Shown here one piece after another: positions 28,546-36,583 of a DNA stretch of 64,000 nt. Source of the DNA: JAFEDN01 sp963795715 (lineage in GTDB: Bacteria > Pseudomonadota > Gammaproteobacteria > Coxiellales > Coxiellaceae); contig CAWCIY010000002.1 in the NCBI GenBank assembly GCA_963795715.1, positions 434,001 to 498,000 on the forward strand. Direction: 5' to 3'. The notes below the pieces were generated by a model. It saw nothing but the letters and a program-made list of their open reading frames with translations. It searched no databases and had not been told where the DNA came from. Made by a program: the position numbers and the translations under genes. Position 1 is the stretch's first letter; each line of letters opens with the position of its first letter.

Positions 28546-29427
28546 ATGAGTTTTATCGAACGTCTCAATGCATGCAATCATTTTAATCGACAATCGGTTT
28601 TGCCTTTTCTGATTGATCATCAGCAAGTTGGCTGGATAAAAAAAACCCATCTCTCATTCTTAATGAATAAAACTAAATTTTTTCAATTAGATACTGATTC
28701 TGTTCAACTAACTGATTTTTTAAACGACTATGAAAAAAGAACGCAAGCCATTACCGAAGTCGTTTCTGACTTACGTCAAGAAGGGGTAGTTTCTGACTGG
28801 CGCAGTGAGCTATATCCTGTTGCACCCTTTTATGGACAACAGCCACTTCTGGCGTTGGAAAGATCGGTAGCTCCCTTTTTTGGTATTAAAACCTATGGTA
28901 CACATTTAAACGGTTACTATGAAAAAGATAACCAAATTTGGGTGTGGATTGCGCAGCGCGCCTCACATCTGAAATTTGCACCGAATAAATTAGACAATTT
29001 GGCTGCCGGGGGCTTATCTTTAGGCTTATCCCCCCAAGAAAACATGTTTAAAGAAGCGATTGAAGAAGCCCAAATTTCCACTGACTTATTATCAAATATG
29101 CGAAGCGTAGGTGCAGTATCTTATTTGATGGATACACCGCGTGGTATTACACCAGATACTATGTTTGTCTATGATCTCAAACTACCTGCGGATTTTAATC
29201 CTACTACCGATGGATCAGAAGTAAGTAGTTTCATGACATTTTCTTTAAGTGAATTAACCACATTAATTGATGATACCGACCATTTCAAATACAATTCTGC
29301 TTTAGTCATCATTGACTTTTTAATTCGACACGGTGGTATTTCAGCTGATCATCCTGAATACTTAATGACAATCAATGCATTAAGACGGCCATTATTTGAA
29401 GAAGATGTCAGTGGGTGGCAAATTTGA
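28546..29427 (+). CDS. Nudix hydrolase with DUF4743-type N-terminus
   Basis: The ATG follows AAGGAGGTGA, the strongest ribosome site in the window. The 293-residue protein has a DUF4743-like N-terminal half, as in Tnr3-type and plant/yeast Nudix proteins acting on thiamine diphosphate derivatives. The Nudix box follows as GGLSLGLSPQENMFKEAIEE (about 158-177). The box keeps KEAIEE, but the usual first Glu and the Arg of RE are changed. Activity is therefore uncertain. It overlaps the next gene by 13 bases. Confidence 0.8.
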   Translation: MSFIERLNACNHFNRQSVLPFLIDHQQVGWIKKTHLSFLMNKTKFFQLDTDSVQLTDFLNDYEKRTQAITEVVSDLRQEGVVSDWRSELYPVAPFYGQQPLLALERSVAPFFGIKTYGTHLNGYYEKDNQIWVWIAQRASHLKFAPNKLDNLAAGGLSLGLSPQENMFKEAIEEAQISTDLLSNMRSVGAVSYLMDTPRGITPDTMFVYDLKLPADFNPTTDGSEVSSFMTFSLSELTTLIDDTDHFKYNSALVIIDFLIRHGGISADHPEYLMTINALRRPLFEEDVSGWQI

Positions 29428-30338
29428 CGAGTTTAATTTATGAATATCCCCAACCTATTAAAATTCGTCCAATTTATCATGTCAAAAAGTTACCATTCAT
29501 AGCACGAGCTTATCGTTTGGCTTATGATTTTCGCTTGCTAAGTCCACCTTATTTATTTCAAACCAATCGCAAAATGTTCTCACGTATCGTGCGTTGGCTC
29601 TTTCAGTCAAAATTCGGAGAACGTCAAGGACAATTCACCATACAAACTCAGCAAGGCATTCGCTATTGCGATATGAATATTGACAACAGTCAATTCCACT
29701 CTATTTATTTTCGTCGTTTCCAAGCGGGATATGAGCCGGAAGTCTGCGCTCTAATAGACCTTCTCATTGAAAATGCAGACATTAAAACCTTCTATGACAT
29801 TGGCGCTAACTGGGGGTACTTCTCAGGTTATGTAGCTAGCCATCCCCTATTTCGGGGAAAAATATGCGCTTTTGAGCCACAAGAAACTGCTTTCGCAGAT
29901 TTGACGAAATTTGTACAGCAAGCGCAACTAGAAAAACTCATCCAATGTCGTCAACTGGCTTTATCCAACGGAGAGGGTTTAGGTCATATCCAATTACCGG
30001 ACGGTTTCCATTCTGGACTTGGACAATTGCATCCGGGTGGCAGTATCTCAATAAAAAAATTGGATAGCTTAAACTTGCCTCCTCCCGATCTCATTAAGGT
30101 CGATGTCGAATCACATGAATACCATGTTATTTCCGGCGGAATCCAAATGCTAACCCAAAATAGACCTTATTTAATTTTTGAAAGCCTATCAGTAGATAAT
30201 CCTAATAGTCAAAAAATTTTTTCTGAACTATCTTCAATCCAATATCATTGTTTTGAGATTAACTCCCCTCCCCTCTCATATGACTCAGCATCCCGTGGTA
30301 CTGACATTAATACCCGTCACCGAAAGTTCAAAATATAA
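29415..30338 (+). CDS. FkbM-family methyltransferase, C-terminus frameshifted
   Basis: The 307-residue frame opens at GTG. Motif I is FYDIGANWGYFSG (SAM binding), followed by KICAFEPQET, LIKVDVESHEYHV and PYLIFES, all typical of FkbM O-methyltransferases for sugars or lipids. After YHCFEIN the frame reads an unlikely tail (SPPLSYDSASRG). The next frame continues from about 30253 to 30462 and includes YNQKRNIFACPN, a plausible native end. A single indel near 30255 in a C/T run explains this. Coupled to the Nudix gene. Confidence 0.75.
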   Translation: MANLTSLIYEYPQPIKIRPIYHVKKLPFIARAYRLAYDFRLLSPPYLFQTNRKMFSRIVRWLFQSKFGERQGQFTIQTQQGIRYCDMNIDNSQFHSIYFRRFQAGYEPEVCALIDLLIENADIKTFYDIGANWGYFSGYVASHPLFRGKICAFEPQETAFADLTKFVQQAQLEKLIQCRQLALSNGEGLGHIQLPDGFHSGLGQLHPGGSISIKKLDSLNLPPPDLIKVDVESHEYHVISGGIQMLTQNRPYLIFESLSVDNPNSQKIFSELSSIQYHCFEINSPPLSYDSASRGTDINTRHRKFKI

Positions 30339-30676
30339 TCAAAAAAGAAATATTTTTGCCTGCCCTAATCCGAATTCGTCCATCGGCTTCAAAAATTTTA
30401 TGGATTTTTTTGTAAATTCAAGAGATAGTTTTAGGTTGAAAACAAGTGAGAGTGACCGGTAGTCAAGGTTAGGGGCTAAAGACATACACTGTACGTCATG
30501 CCCATAGAGCAAGAAATAGCACACCTAAAAAGGTACCCAGAAAGCCTGTGTAATTCCTGTGAAAATGTGCCAAGAAAAATAAGGATTTTAAGGGCAATTT
30601 AGGGAAACAGAGAGGAGATTGATATTAAATAAATATCAATAAAATTAAAGAGATAGATAAAAAGAGAAGTTTTGAG

Positions 30677-32233
30677 GTAACTATTCAGCCCTATTCCCAT
30701 CGGTTATGATTCAGAGAAGAATTAAAAGTAAAGAAATCAATGACATGATCATATGTTAATGAGATACTGTGCAGGCAATGGATGAGCTACCTGATTTATC
30801 AAAATTAACGGACGCAGAGAAGGATCAATTATTATCCTTACTCTGGGAACAATGCCGACTATTACGCGCCCAGATACCGCAATTAGAAACCCAGATTAAA
30901 GCCCTCAAAGATCGTTTATCAAAGAACAGTCAAAATAGTAGTAAACCCCCATCAAGTGATCATGGGAGTAGGCCGAATCCTAAATCTCGTCGAAAAAACA
31001 GCGGCAAAAAAGCCGGTGGCCAAAAGGGTCATGTAGGCCATCGTCTTAATCCTACGGACACACCGGATTACATAGTGGAATATTCAGTGAACCATTGTGA
31101 GCATTGTGGGGAAAATTTAGAAAAGGTTGCGGGAGAATATGATCGACGCCAAGTATTTGATATTCCAATTTTACGAGTGGAAGTAACCGAACATCGAGTA
31201 CAAAGGAAGATGTGTGCATGCTGCGGCTATGAGACGCAAGGAGATTTGCCAAAAAGCATTAACCAACTGACTCAATATGGCCATCGAATTAAAGCGTTAA
31301 TGGTTTACATGAATCAATATCAATTATTACCGTTCCACCGATTGAATGATTTTTTTAAAGATGTATTTCATCAAAGGATTAGTGTAGGGACTTTTGTTAA
31401 TGCAAAACAACACGCCTATAAGAAATTAAGTCTGATGGAAGAACAAATTAGAAACCTATTAAAGGCCGGGAAAAAACTACATGTGGATGAAACCAGCTTA
31501 CGTGTCATGAAGCAGCGAAATTGGTTGCATGTGGCCAGCACGAATCAATTGACTTGTTACGATATTCACACTAAGCGCGGTACTGAAGCATTGGATGAAA
31601 TAGGTTTATTGCCGGATTTTAAAGGAATATTAGTGCATGATCACTTTAAACCTTATTTTCATTATGGTAGTGGCCATAGTCTTTGTAATGCGCATCATTT
31701 GCGTGAGTTAACTTTTGTTCAGGAGCAAGAGAATCAGCAGTGGGCGAAAAAATTAGAAAAATTATTACTAAATTTAAAACACAAAGTAGAGATTCATTAT
31801 CAGAAAACATTGACTCGATTACCTGATCGAATTTTAAGAGGGACCCGCTCGCGTTATATGGGAATTCTTTACAGAGGACGCACAGAATGTCCAGCAGCAA
31901 TTGATGAGAAGAAAAAAGGGCGTCAGAAACAATCCACATCCAGAAATTTATTAGAGCGGTTAAGGAAATTTAATCAGTCTGTTTTAGCCTTCATGTATGA
32001 TCCCGCGCTTCCCTTTGATAACAATCAGGCAGAAAGGGATATTCGCATGGTTAAGGTGCAGCAAAAAATATCGGGATGCTACAGAAGTTGGCAGGGCATA
32101 AAAGCTTTTTGTAGAATCCGGGGTTGTCTTTCGACACTTCGGAAAAATGGTCTTAACCTGCTGACTACATTAGAAAATGCCATCCAAGCCTCTTCGGCTA
32201 TACCTTTACCTCAATTAAGGGCTGAATAGTTAC
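30677..32233 (+). mobile_element. Complete IS66-family insertion sequence (single transposase gene)
   Basis: Perfect 16-bp terminal inverted repeats, GTAACTATTCAGCCCT at 30677-30692 and its complement at 32218-32233, bound a 1557-bp element. The direct repeat AGTTTTGAG at 30668-30676 and 32234-32242 is the target duplication (8 bp expected for IS66, one extra base may be chance). IS66 ends normally begin GTAA. The element carries only the large transposase, as in the ISBst12 subgroup. Intact ends and gene suggest a recent insertion. Confidence 0.92.
30769..32229 (+). CDS. IS66-family transposase
   Basis: The frame opens at GTG with the ATG of MDELPDLSKL three codons on. A leucine-rich coiled N-terminus leads into LSKNSQNSSKPPSSD, a zinc-binding HCEHCG...CACCGY pair, the DDE domain (HVDETSLRV, ILVHDHFKPY, CNAHHLREL) and the final Glu region DNNQAERDIRMVK. 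These are the catalytic hallmarks of IS66 transposases. No break is seen. The stop codon lies inside the right inverted repeat. Confidence 0.93.
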   Translation: MQAMDELPDLSKLTDAEKDQLLSLLWEQCRLLRAQIPQLETQIKALKDRLSKNSQNSSKPPSSDHGSRPNPKSRRKNSGKKAGGQKGHVGHRLNPTDTPDYIVEYSVNHCEHCGENLEKVAGEYDRRQVFDIPILRVEVTEHRVQRKMCACCGYETQGDLPKSINQLTQYGHRIKALMVYMNQYQLLPFHRLNDFFKDVFHQRISVGTFVNAKQHAYKKLSLMEEQIRNLLKAGKKLHVDETSLRVMKQRNWLHVASTNQLTCYDIHTKRGTEALDEIGLLPDFKGILVHDHFKPYFHYGSGHSLCNAHHLRELTFVQEQENQQWAKKLEKLLLNLKHKVEIHYQKTLTRLPDRILRGTRSRYMGILYRGRTECPAAIDEKKKGRQKQSTSRNLLERLRKFNQSVLAFMYDPALPFDNNQAERDIRMVKVQQKISGCYRSWQGIKAFCRIRGCLSTLRKNGLNLLTTLENAIQASSAIPLPQLRAE

Positions 32234-32259
32234 AGTTTTGAGTAACCTTGCCTCGAAAC

Positions 32260-32304
32260 CTGTTAATCACTTGGTCGGCGGTTCAAGTCCGTCCCGGGGA
32301 GCCA
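32260..32304 (+). tRNA. 3' end of tRNA-Asn(GTT), likely attachment site
   Basis: From the anticodon loop CTGTTAA onward there is the 3' anticodon strand TCACT, a 5-base variable loop, a T arm with TTCAAGT loop, the acceptor strand CCGGGGA, discriminator G and CCA. The 5' half is absent: bases before 32260 neither pair with the anticodon stem nor resemble a D arm. A 3' tRNA copy of 45 bases is the usual footprint of an element integrated at a tRNA gene. The full gene should lie at the other end, outside the window. Confidence 0.8.
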
Positions 32305-32347
32305 TAAAATCAGTAAGTTGCAACAATCTATAAAAACAAAATATTCT

Positions 32348-32367
32348 CGGTGCTACCCTGGTGCTAC
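32348..32367 (-). promoter_or_regulatory. GTAGCACC repeat motif beside the attachment site
   Basis: On the minus strand this reads GTAGCACCAGGGTAGCACCG, two GTAGCACC units ten bases apart. It matches 7831-7849, at the start of the other integrase remnant, with two differences. Its place 44 bases inside the element suggests an integrase arm-binding site, or a vestige of an integrase gene start. Confidence 0.35.
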
Positions 32368-32471
32368 TTTGAGCAGAAATCAAAATGACTTTTTAATTGG
32401 GGTATGGCCTAGAGTTTTTTATAGAAGCCCGTTAAGTTGGGTCATCCGAATTAATACTTGCAAAGGATTCC

Positions 32472-33073
32472 GTGGATACTTTAGAGTTTATTATTCAACT
32501 TATAAAGGTTATTATTTGGCCTGCTGTGGTTTTTTATATGATTCGCGTTTTTAAACCAGAATTACAAAAGGCTATACCAAAACTTGCAGATAAACTTAAA
32601 AAAATCAAACTTGGCCGGAACTTATCGAAGTAAAAGAATTTGATAAAACTGTCGAGCTTGCTAGAGAGGAAGTTAGTCAAACAGCCGCATTCTCCATAGA
32701 AGAAAATAAAAAGAAATCCGCTCAGCTCAACCACGATGAGAGCGAAATACTTGAGGCAGCCAGAATAAATCCTAATCTTGGAATAATGAAATTATCATCG
32801 GTCCTAGAAAGAGAGGTACGTACTTTAGCTGTTCATTTCTTAGGACAGCAGAATCCGAATTTAAAAAGATCTTTTTTAGAACTCTGTAAAATTTTAATTA
32901 GTGAAAATTATTTTCCACCCCATATTACGCAGTCACTAAAAGTATTCTGGGAGTTACGAAATAAAATTGTACACGGAAATATATCAAAAGACGATGAAAA
33001 TATTATTAGGGTTTTAGATATAGGTTTAATTCTTCTTGAAACTATACAATCCATACCAGTTACCGAGTCATAA
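32472..33073 (+). pseudogene. Membrane-anchored HEPN-like protein, frameshifted
   Basis: A GTG at 32472 follows AGGATT and opens VDTLEFIIQLIKVIIWPAVV, one membrane helix, then a basic segment that stops at GRNLSK. The next frame continues PELIEVKEFDKTVELAREE and runs unbroken to 33073, so one indel near 32612 splits the gene. The C-terminal 95 residues contain FWELRNKIVHG, an R-x4-H motif typical of HEPN domains. Joined, the protein would have about 200 residues with an N-terminal anchor. It is followed 24 bases on by another HEPN-like gene. Confidence 0.55.
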
Positions 33074-33097
33074 ATAATTTTAATGGATAAATAATTT

Positions 33098-33784
33098 ATG
33101 ATAAATTCAGAATCATTTAAAGATATTTTTTTAAAGGCAGATAAGGCACATAAAGAAATTATAAATTGTTACCCATCACTGCCTCCTGCTGATCCACGTT
33201 TGGCTACGGGTGCTCATATCAGAGCGGTTTTGAGTTCTGTGTATCTAATGACCATCCACTTTGATGATAATCTCCAAAACTTAAATTGGTGGCAGAAAAG
33301 AGGATTAGATACAATATTTATACTCCCAAATAATCACCATAAGGAACTAGATAACTATTTGCTCCTTATAGGATGGGCAGGTCTAATAACTTATCCCTTT
33401 TCCCATTTTGAAGCAGGTATTCGTCAAATTGCGCGGGAATTATATCCTAATAACTATTCATACGGAACAGCTTCTTTTGAAAGCATCTATAAAAGTTTTC
33501 TTTCTAAGCTAGAAAAAAAAGGATGGAAATTTTCTCTAGGAGATTCAATTGAATTTCTAGAATTATATCGTGAAACTAGAAACACAATCCACAATAACGC
33601 AGTGTTTTTTTCTCCAAAAGGGGAAAATAAAAAATGTACCTGGAGAGGTAAAGAATATCATTTTAAGCATAAACAAACTCAAGATTTTAGAATAGATCAC
33701 TGTATAATGTTGGTAGAAGATTTAATTGTACTTAATTTGGAAATTATGAAGAATACAATTTTACTATCAGACAACTTAGGTTGA
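33098..33784 (+). CDS. HEPN-like helical protein
   Basis: The 228-residue protein is mostly helical with no signal peptide. YRETRNTIHNN (about residues 161-171) fits an R/N-x-x-H HEPN-type motif, which in many defence RNases forms the catalytic pair. It lies just inside the tRNA-Asn end of the element and directly after a membrane HEPN-like gene. A paired defence or toxin role is inference. No named family is recognised with certainty. Confidence 0.5.
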   Translation: MINSESFKDIFLKADKAHKEIINCYPSLPPADPRLATGAHIRAVLSSVYLMTIHFDDNLQNLNWWQKRGLDTIFILPNNHHKELDNYLLLIGWAGLITYPFSHFEAGIRQIARELYPNNYSYGTASFESIYKSFLSKLEKKGWKFSLGDSIEFLELYRETRNTIHNNAVFFSPKGENKKCTWRGKEYHFKHKQTQDFRIDHCIMLVEDLIVLNLEIMKNTILLSDNLG

Positions 33785-33799
33785 AAAAGTCGAGGTCAC

Positions 33800-33935
33800 C
33801 AGGGTCACCCATTAGCCCCTGCTGAAGGGTGATCTGTTTCCCGGTTTGAATCCGGTACTCTGGCAAAGCCAGAACCCCGGAATCCAGGGAAAGGTCGCTC
33901 CCCTCTCCCTTGCGATCCCTCATCAGGATAGGTTT
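33800..33935. ncRNA. GC-rich stretch with strong predicted stems, unassigned
   Basis: Within AT-rich DNA this stretch can form several stems: GGTCACCC with GGGTGATC; TCCGG-CTGGC-AAA-GCCAG-CCGGA near 33852-33882; and AGGGA/TCCCT with AAGG/CCTT near 33895-33930. No coding frame is convincing. It lies between the HEPN genes and the integrase remnant. A structured RNA or a recombination/transfer site is possible. The rest of 33785-34107 shows nothing else. Confidence 0.3.
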
Positions 33936-34113
33936 TTCTACGAAAAATATTCATATTGAAAAATAATAATTTCAATATTTCATATTCTTATAACTCATTT
34001 TTGCTTTAGCAGGAACTGCTGTAAAATCCTACAACCTTATTTTCATTTCTAAGTAGACTGTCAGTGGCAACACTCAAACCATTCGAAACCGAATGAACCA
34101 TGACCCTCTCTTT

Positions 34114-34687
34114 TTAGGTACCGCGAATTCCCAGCCACTCTTTAACACTGTCTCGACCCACTCCATCTATCTCTAAGCGATTAGCAATGTGAGAACGCAT
34201 ATTATGCCAACAAAACGGCTCAATAATAGCCGATTCCGATACAATCTCTTGCCAGCAGTGTTTAAGATAGATGTATTTCACGTTGCCTTCATGAGGGAGG
34301 AAAACAAGACCTTCTACATCATCATTCCCGTTTTGGTACCGCCAACGTTGTAATACTTCTAACACTTCTCTGCTTAAGGGAATGCAGCGAGTGTTATTTC
34401 TTTTATACGATAGAACCGTTAGCCGCGCTCGAGAGAAATTAATGTGTTCCCAAGCTAAACGGCATAGCTCTCCTGGTATTAATCCTGTATTGAGCGAGAG
34501 TAGAATCATGGGTTTTATCGCATCTACAAATAAGTGCGGGTCGCTATGCCGCAAATGAGGAGGAATTAGAACTGCTTGCGACCCTAATTTTTTCTTCTCT
34601 GGAATCTAATGTCGCTCTGAAACGGTCTTCTTCTTCCGGGCTTAAAAATCTCCCCGGGATGGATTGTGGTGTTAAATTGGCTTTCAT
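34114..34687 (-). pseudogene. Tyrosine integrase remnant of the conjugative element
   Basis: The minus strand starts at an ATG at 34687 (MKANLTPQSIP) with FLSPEEEDRFRATLD, stops after about 50 codons, and continues in another frame from 34554 with IKPMILLSLNTG, ELCRLAWEHINFSRARLTV, CIPLSREVLEVL and CWHNMRSHIANRL. This is the catalytic domain of a phage-type integrase. The first catalytic Arg region reads TGLIPGEL instead of TGLRRGEL, the LLGH segment is WLGI, and the catalytic Tyr segment is missing. It is inactive. Its place near the tRNA end fits the element's own integrase. Confidence 0.75.
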
Positions 34688-34740
34688 CGCTTAAATTCTC
34701 CAAAAACCGAAGTACAATAATATCATATTATATTCAAACA

Positions 34741-34969
34741 TAAAAGAAGGCGGGACAAGAGCGCAGGCAGCTCTCTTTGTGAAAGTTGCGAAGGTCTGGA
34801 AGCGCTTGTAGAAGGCAGCTATCGTTTTTTACGAAATAAGCGCGTCACAGCTAGTCAATTTTTAGCTTTTCGTTTTGATGGAAAAAAGCCCATGATAGGT
34901 TATCGTCAAAATGAAATTTTTCACATTATTTGGCTTGATCGAGAATTTAAAGTATATGATCATGGCTAA
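34741..34969 (+). pseudogene. Remnant coding frame without start
   Basis: An open frame ends at a TAA at 34967-34969 and reads LEALVEGSYRFLRNKRVT, KKPMIGYR and IFHIIWLDREFKVYDHG. It looks like the C-terminal part of a real protein, but no start codon exists. I cannot name the family. It may be part of a small toxin-antitoxin type cassette. Confidence 0.3.
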
Positions 34970-35023
34970 AATGCACCCTCTTCATCTTCATTAATCAAAG
35001 GGAAAAGCCTAACATGAAATTTC

Positions 35024-35254
35024 TTATAGTTCACCCTGAGTAATAGTTTGCTGATTGATAAAATTTTCCAAATCTGAGCGGCGGTATTTAACTAATCGAC
35101 CTATTTTTACATAAGGAAGGTTGTATCGTTTAACGCAAGCCCAAATGGCTAAAGTTTGCGGCGTAACTCCTAAGTATTCTGCTGCTTCTTTTCGAGTCAA
35201 TAAATCTGATTTCTGAAATATATTTGAAAAATTTTTTGATTGCTCTATTTTCAT
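35024..35254 (-). CDS. Excisionase-like MerR/HTH_17 DNA-binding protein
   Basis: I chose the ATG at 35254 (MKIEQSKNF), giving 76 residues. LTRKEAAEYLGVTPQTLAIW followed by LPYVKIGRLVKYRRSDL is the small winged-helix fold of excisionases and related regulators. It lies between the integrase remnant and the regulator gene, the usual place for a recombination directionality factor. Confidence 0.75.
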   Translation of the reverse strand: MKIEQSKNFSNIFQKSDLLTRKEAAEYLGVTPQTLAIWACVKRYNLPYVKIGRLVKYRRSDLENFINQQTITQGEL

Positions 35255-35371
35255 AATAATTTTTCCATAAAAATTAATTTCATTAAAAATACTATTATTG
35301 GCGCGTAACGCCATTAGTACGGTTACTTACTAGTAAACGGTATTAGTTATGTCATAAATACCAGCTCCTAA

Positions 35372-35633
35372 TCATTGAATGTTTTTTTGTAAAATATTCT
35401 CTTCTTCAAACAATGGATTTTGTTCTTCCCCAATTTTTTGGGGATTTTTATTTTTAAATAGAGTGACGTTAAAGCTGAGTAAAGCCCATGCCGCAGTAGA
35501 TTCACTTTGGGATCGGCCTTTTTCTATTGATTTCTTTTCAGACCGAAAATGAGAATTGTGAATATTTTTCCACTTATCGGCTCCTTTCTCACTCTCGGCT
35601 TCACATAATGCTTTGGTCGTTGAAAATAACTCC
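35372..35633 (-). pseudogene. 3' part of XRE-type regulator cut by the IS66 transposon
   Basis: On the minus strand the bases after the target duplication read FSTTKALCEAESEKGADKW on to FEEENILQKNIQ and a TGA at 35374-35372. There is no start codon. The frame is exactly that of the gene whose 5' part lies at 38390-39011. Removing the transposon and one target copy restores a single open frame of 291 codons. Confidence 0.8.
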
Positions 35634-35719
35634 GTGTCCTTCCGGCAAGCGTGCGTGATTTTCTACCATTGACTTCGTTATCCTAATGGCTCCGTTCACT
35701 TATTATTAAAGGAGCCACT

Positions 35720-36139
35720 ATGACAACAACCTCTCAGCAGCCTTCAGGCCACTTAACCCTGGATTCGGTTAAGCAAGCTTTCGACCATTGGCGCAGCCAC
35801 AAAGGCAATGATAACAAAATACCCGATTCCCTTTGGCAGCAAGTCATTCAACTCGTTCCCCACTATCGGCAACGCCGGATATTAAATACTTTGCACCTCA
35901 ACCATGCTCAGTTGCGCCGACGTCTCCATTCCGTTCCTCAAATGCCAGAAGCGCATCCACCGGTTCAGTCGACGCCAACTCCTCAACTGCCATCTCCTTT
36001 TATTAAAGCTTTTTTACCCTCCACCGCTGAGCAGCAGACTTATCAAGTGGAATGGCAACGTCCTGACGGAGCACGATTAACCGTTAACAATCTCGATTCC
36101 CCTGGACTCACCACCCTCATTCAACAGTGGAGAGCTTGA
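35720..36139 (+). CDS. tnpA: IS66 accessory protein TnpA-like
   Basis: A 139-residue protein from an ATG after AAAGGAG. Its place before tnpB and the short C-terminal TYQVEWQRPDGARLTV segment fit the first ORF of IS66-family elements. The HTH is less clear than in other TnpA proteins. It is separated from tnpB by three bases. Confidence 0.65.
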   Translation: MTTTSQQPSGHLTLDSVKQAFDHWRSHKGNDNKIPDSLWQQVIQLVPHYRQRRILNTLHLNHAQLRRRLHSVPQMPEAHPPVQSTPTPQLPSPFIKAFLPSTAEQQTYQVEWQRPDGARLTVNNLDSPGLTTLIQQWRA

Positions 36140-36142
36140 GCC

Positions 36143-36583
36143 ATGTTATCATTAACTCCCACTCAACCACTGTTCCTCGCTATTCAGGCCTGTGATTTTA
36201 GGAAAGGTATCGACTCTCTGGTGGCGCTCTGCCAGCAACAGTTACAGCAAGACCCCTATTCCGGCACTGTCTTCGTCTTTACCAATAAACACCGAACTGC
36301 CATTAAGGCTTTAGTGTATGATGGTTCCGGCTTTTGGCTTTTCATCAAGCGATTTTCTGTCGGTAGATTAAAATGGTGGCCGACCACTTTCGAAGATGCT
36401 CACCGCATTAAACCGGTCGAACTCCTGATCTTGTTCAACCAGGGACATCCTCTCCCGGCTCGATTGTCCGAGCCCTGGCGACGGGTCACTCCTTCGGTTT
36501 CACCCGTTAGGCCGCCAGACGTAAACACATCCTGGCCAACGTCTGCCGATAATTCCACGGCAGCCAGGCCTCAGGCTCCTTAA
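36143..36583 (+). CDS. tnpB: IS66 accessory protein TnpB
   Basis: ACDFRKGIDSLVALC, GTVFVFTNKHRTAIKALVYD and GFWLFIKRFSVGRLKWW are the conserved core of IS66 TnpB (IS66 Orf2). The family usually ends near residue 115. The last 25 or so residues here are read antisense to the end of the transposase gene, so the original stop seems lost or the overlap is native to this element. Confidence 0.85.
   Translation: MLSLTPTQPLFLAIQACDFRKGIDSLVALCQQQLQQDPYSGTVFVFTNKHRTAIKALVYDGSGFWLFIKRFSVGRLKWWPTTFEDAHRIKPVELLILFNQGHPLPARLSEPWRRVTPSVSPVRPPDVNTSWPTSADNSTAARPQAP

Noticed and set aside
30253..30462. ORF of 69 codons after FkbM as a separate gene
   Set aside because: It overlaps FkbM, lacks a ribosome site and reads as the displaced FkbM C-terminus.
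33840..33882. A complete tRNA or attC site in the structured stretch
   Set aside because: No cloverleaf can be formed and the integron core sites (GTTRRRY and RYYYAAC) are absent.
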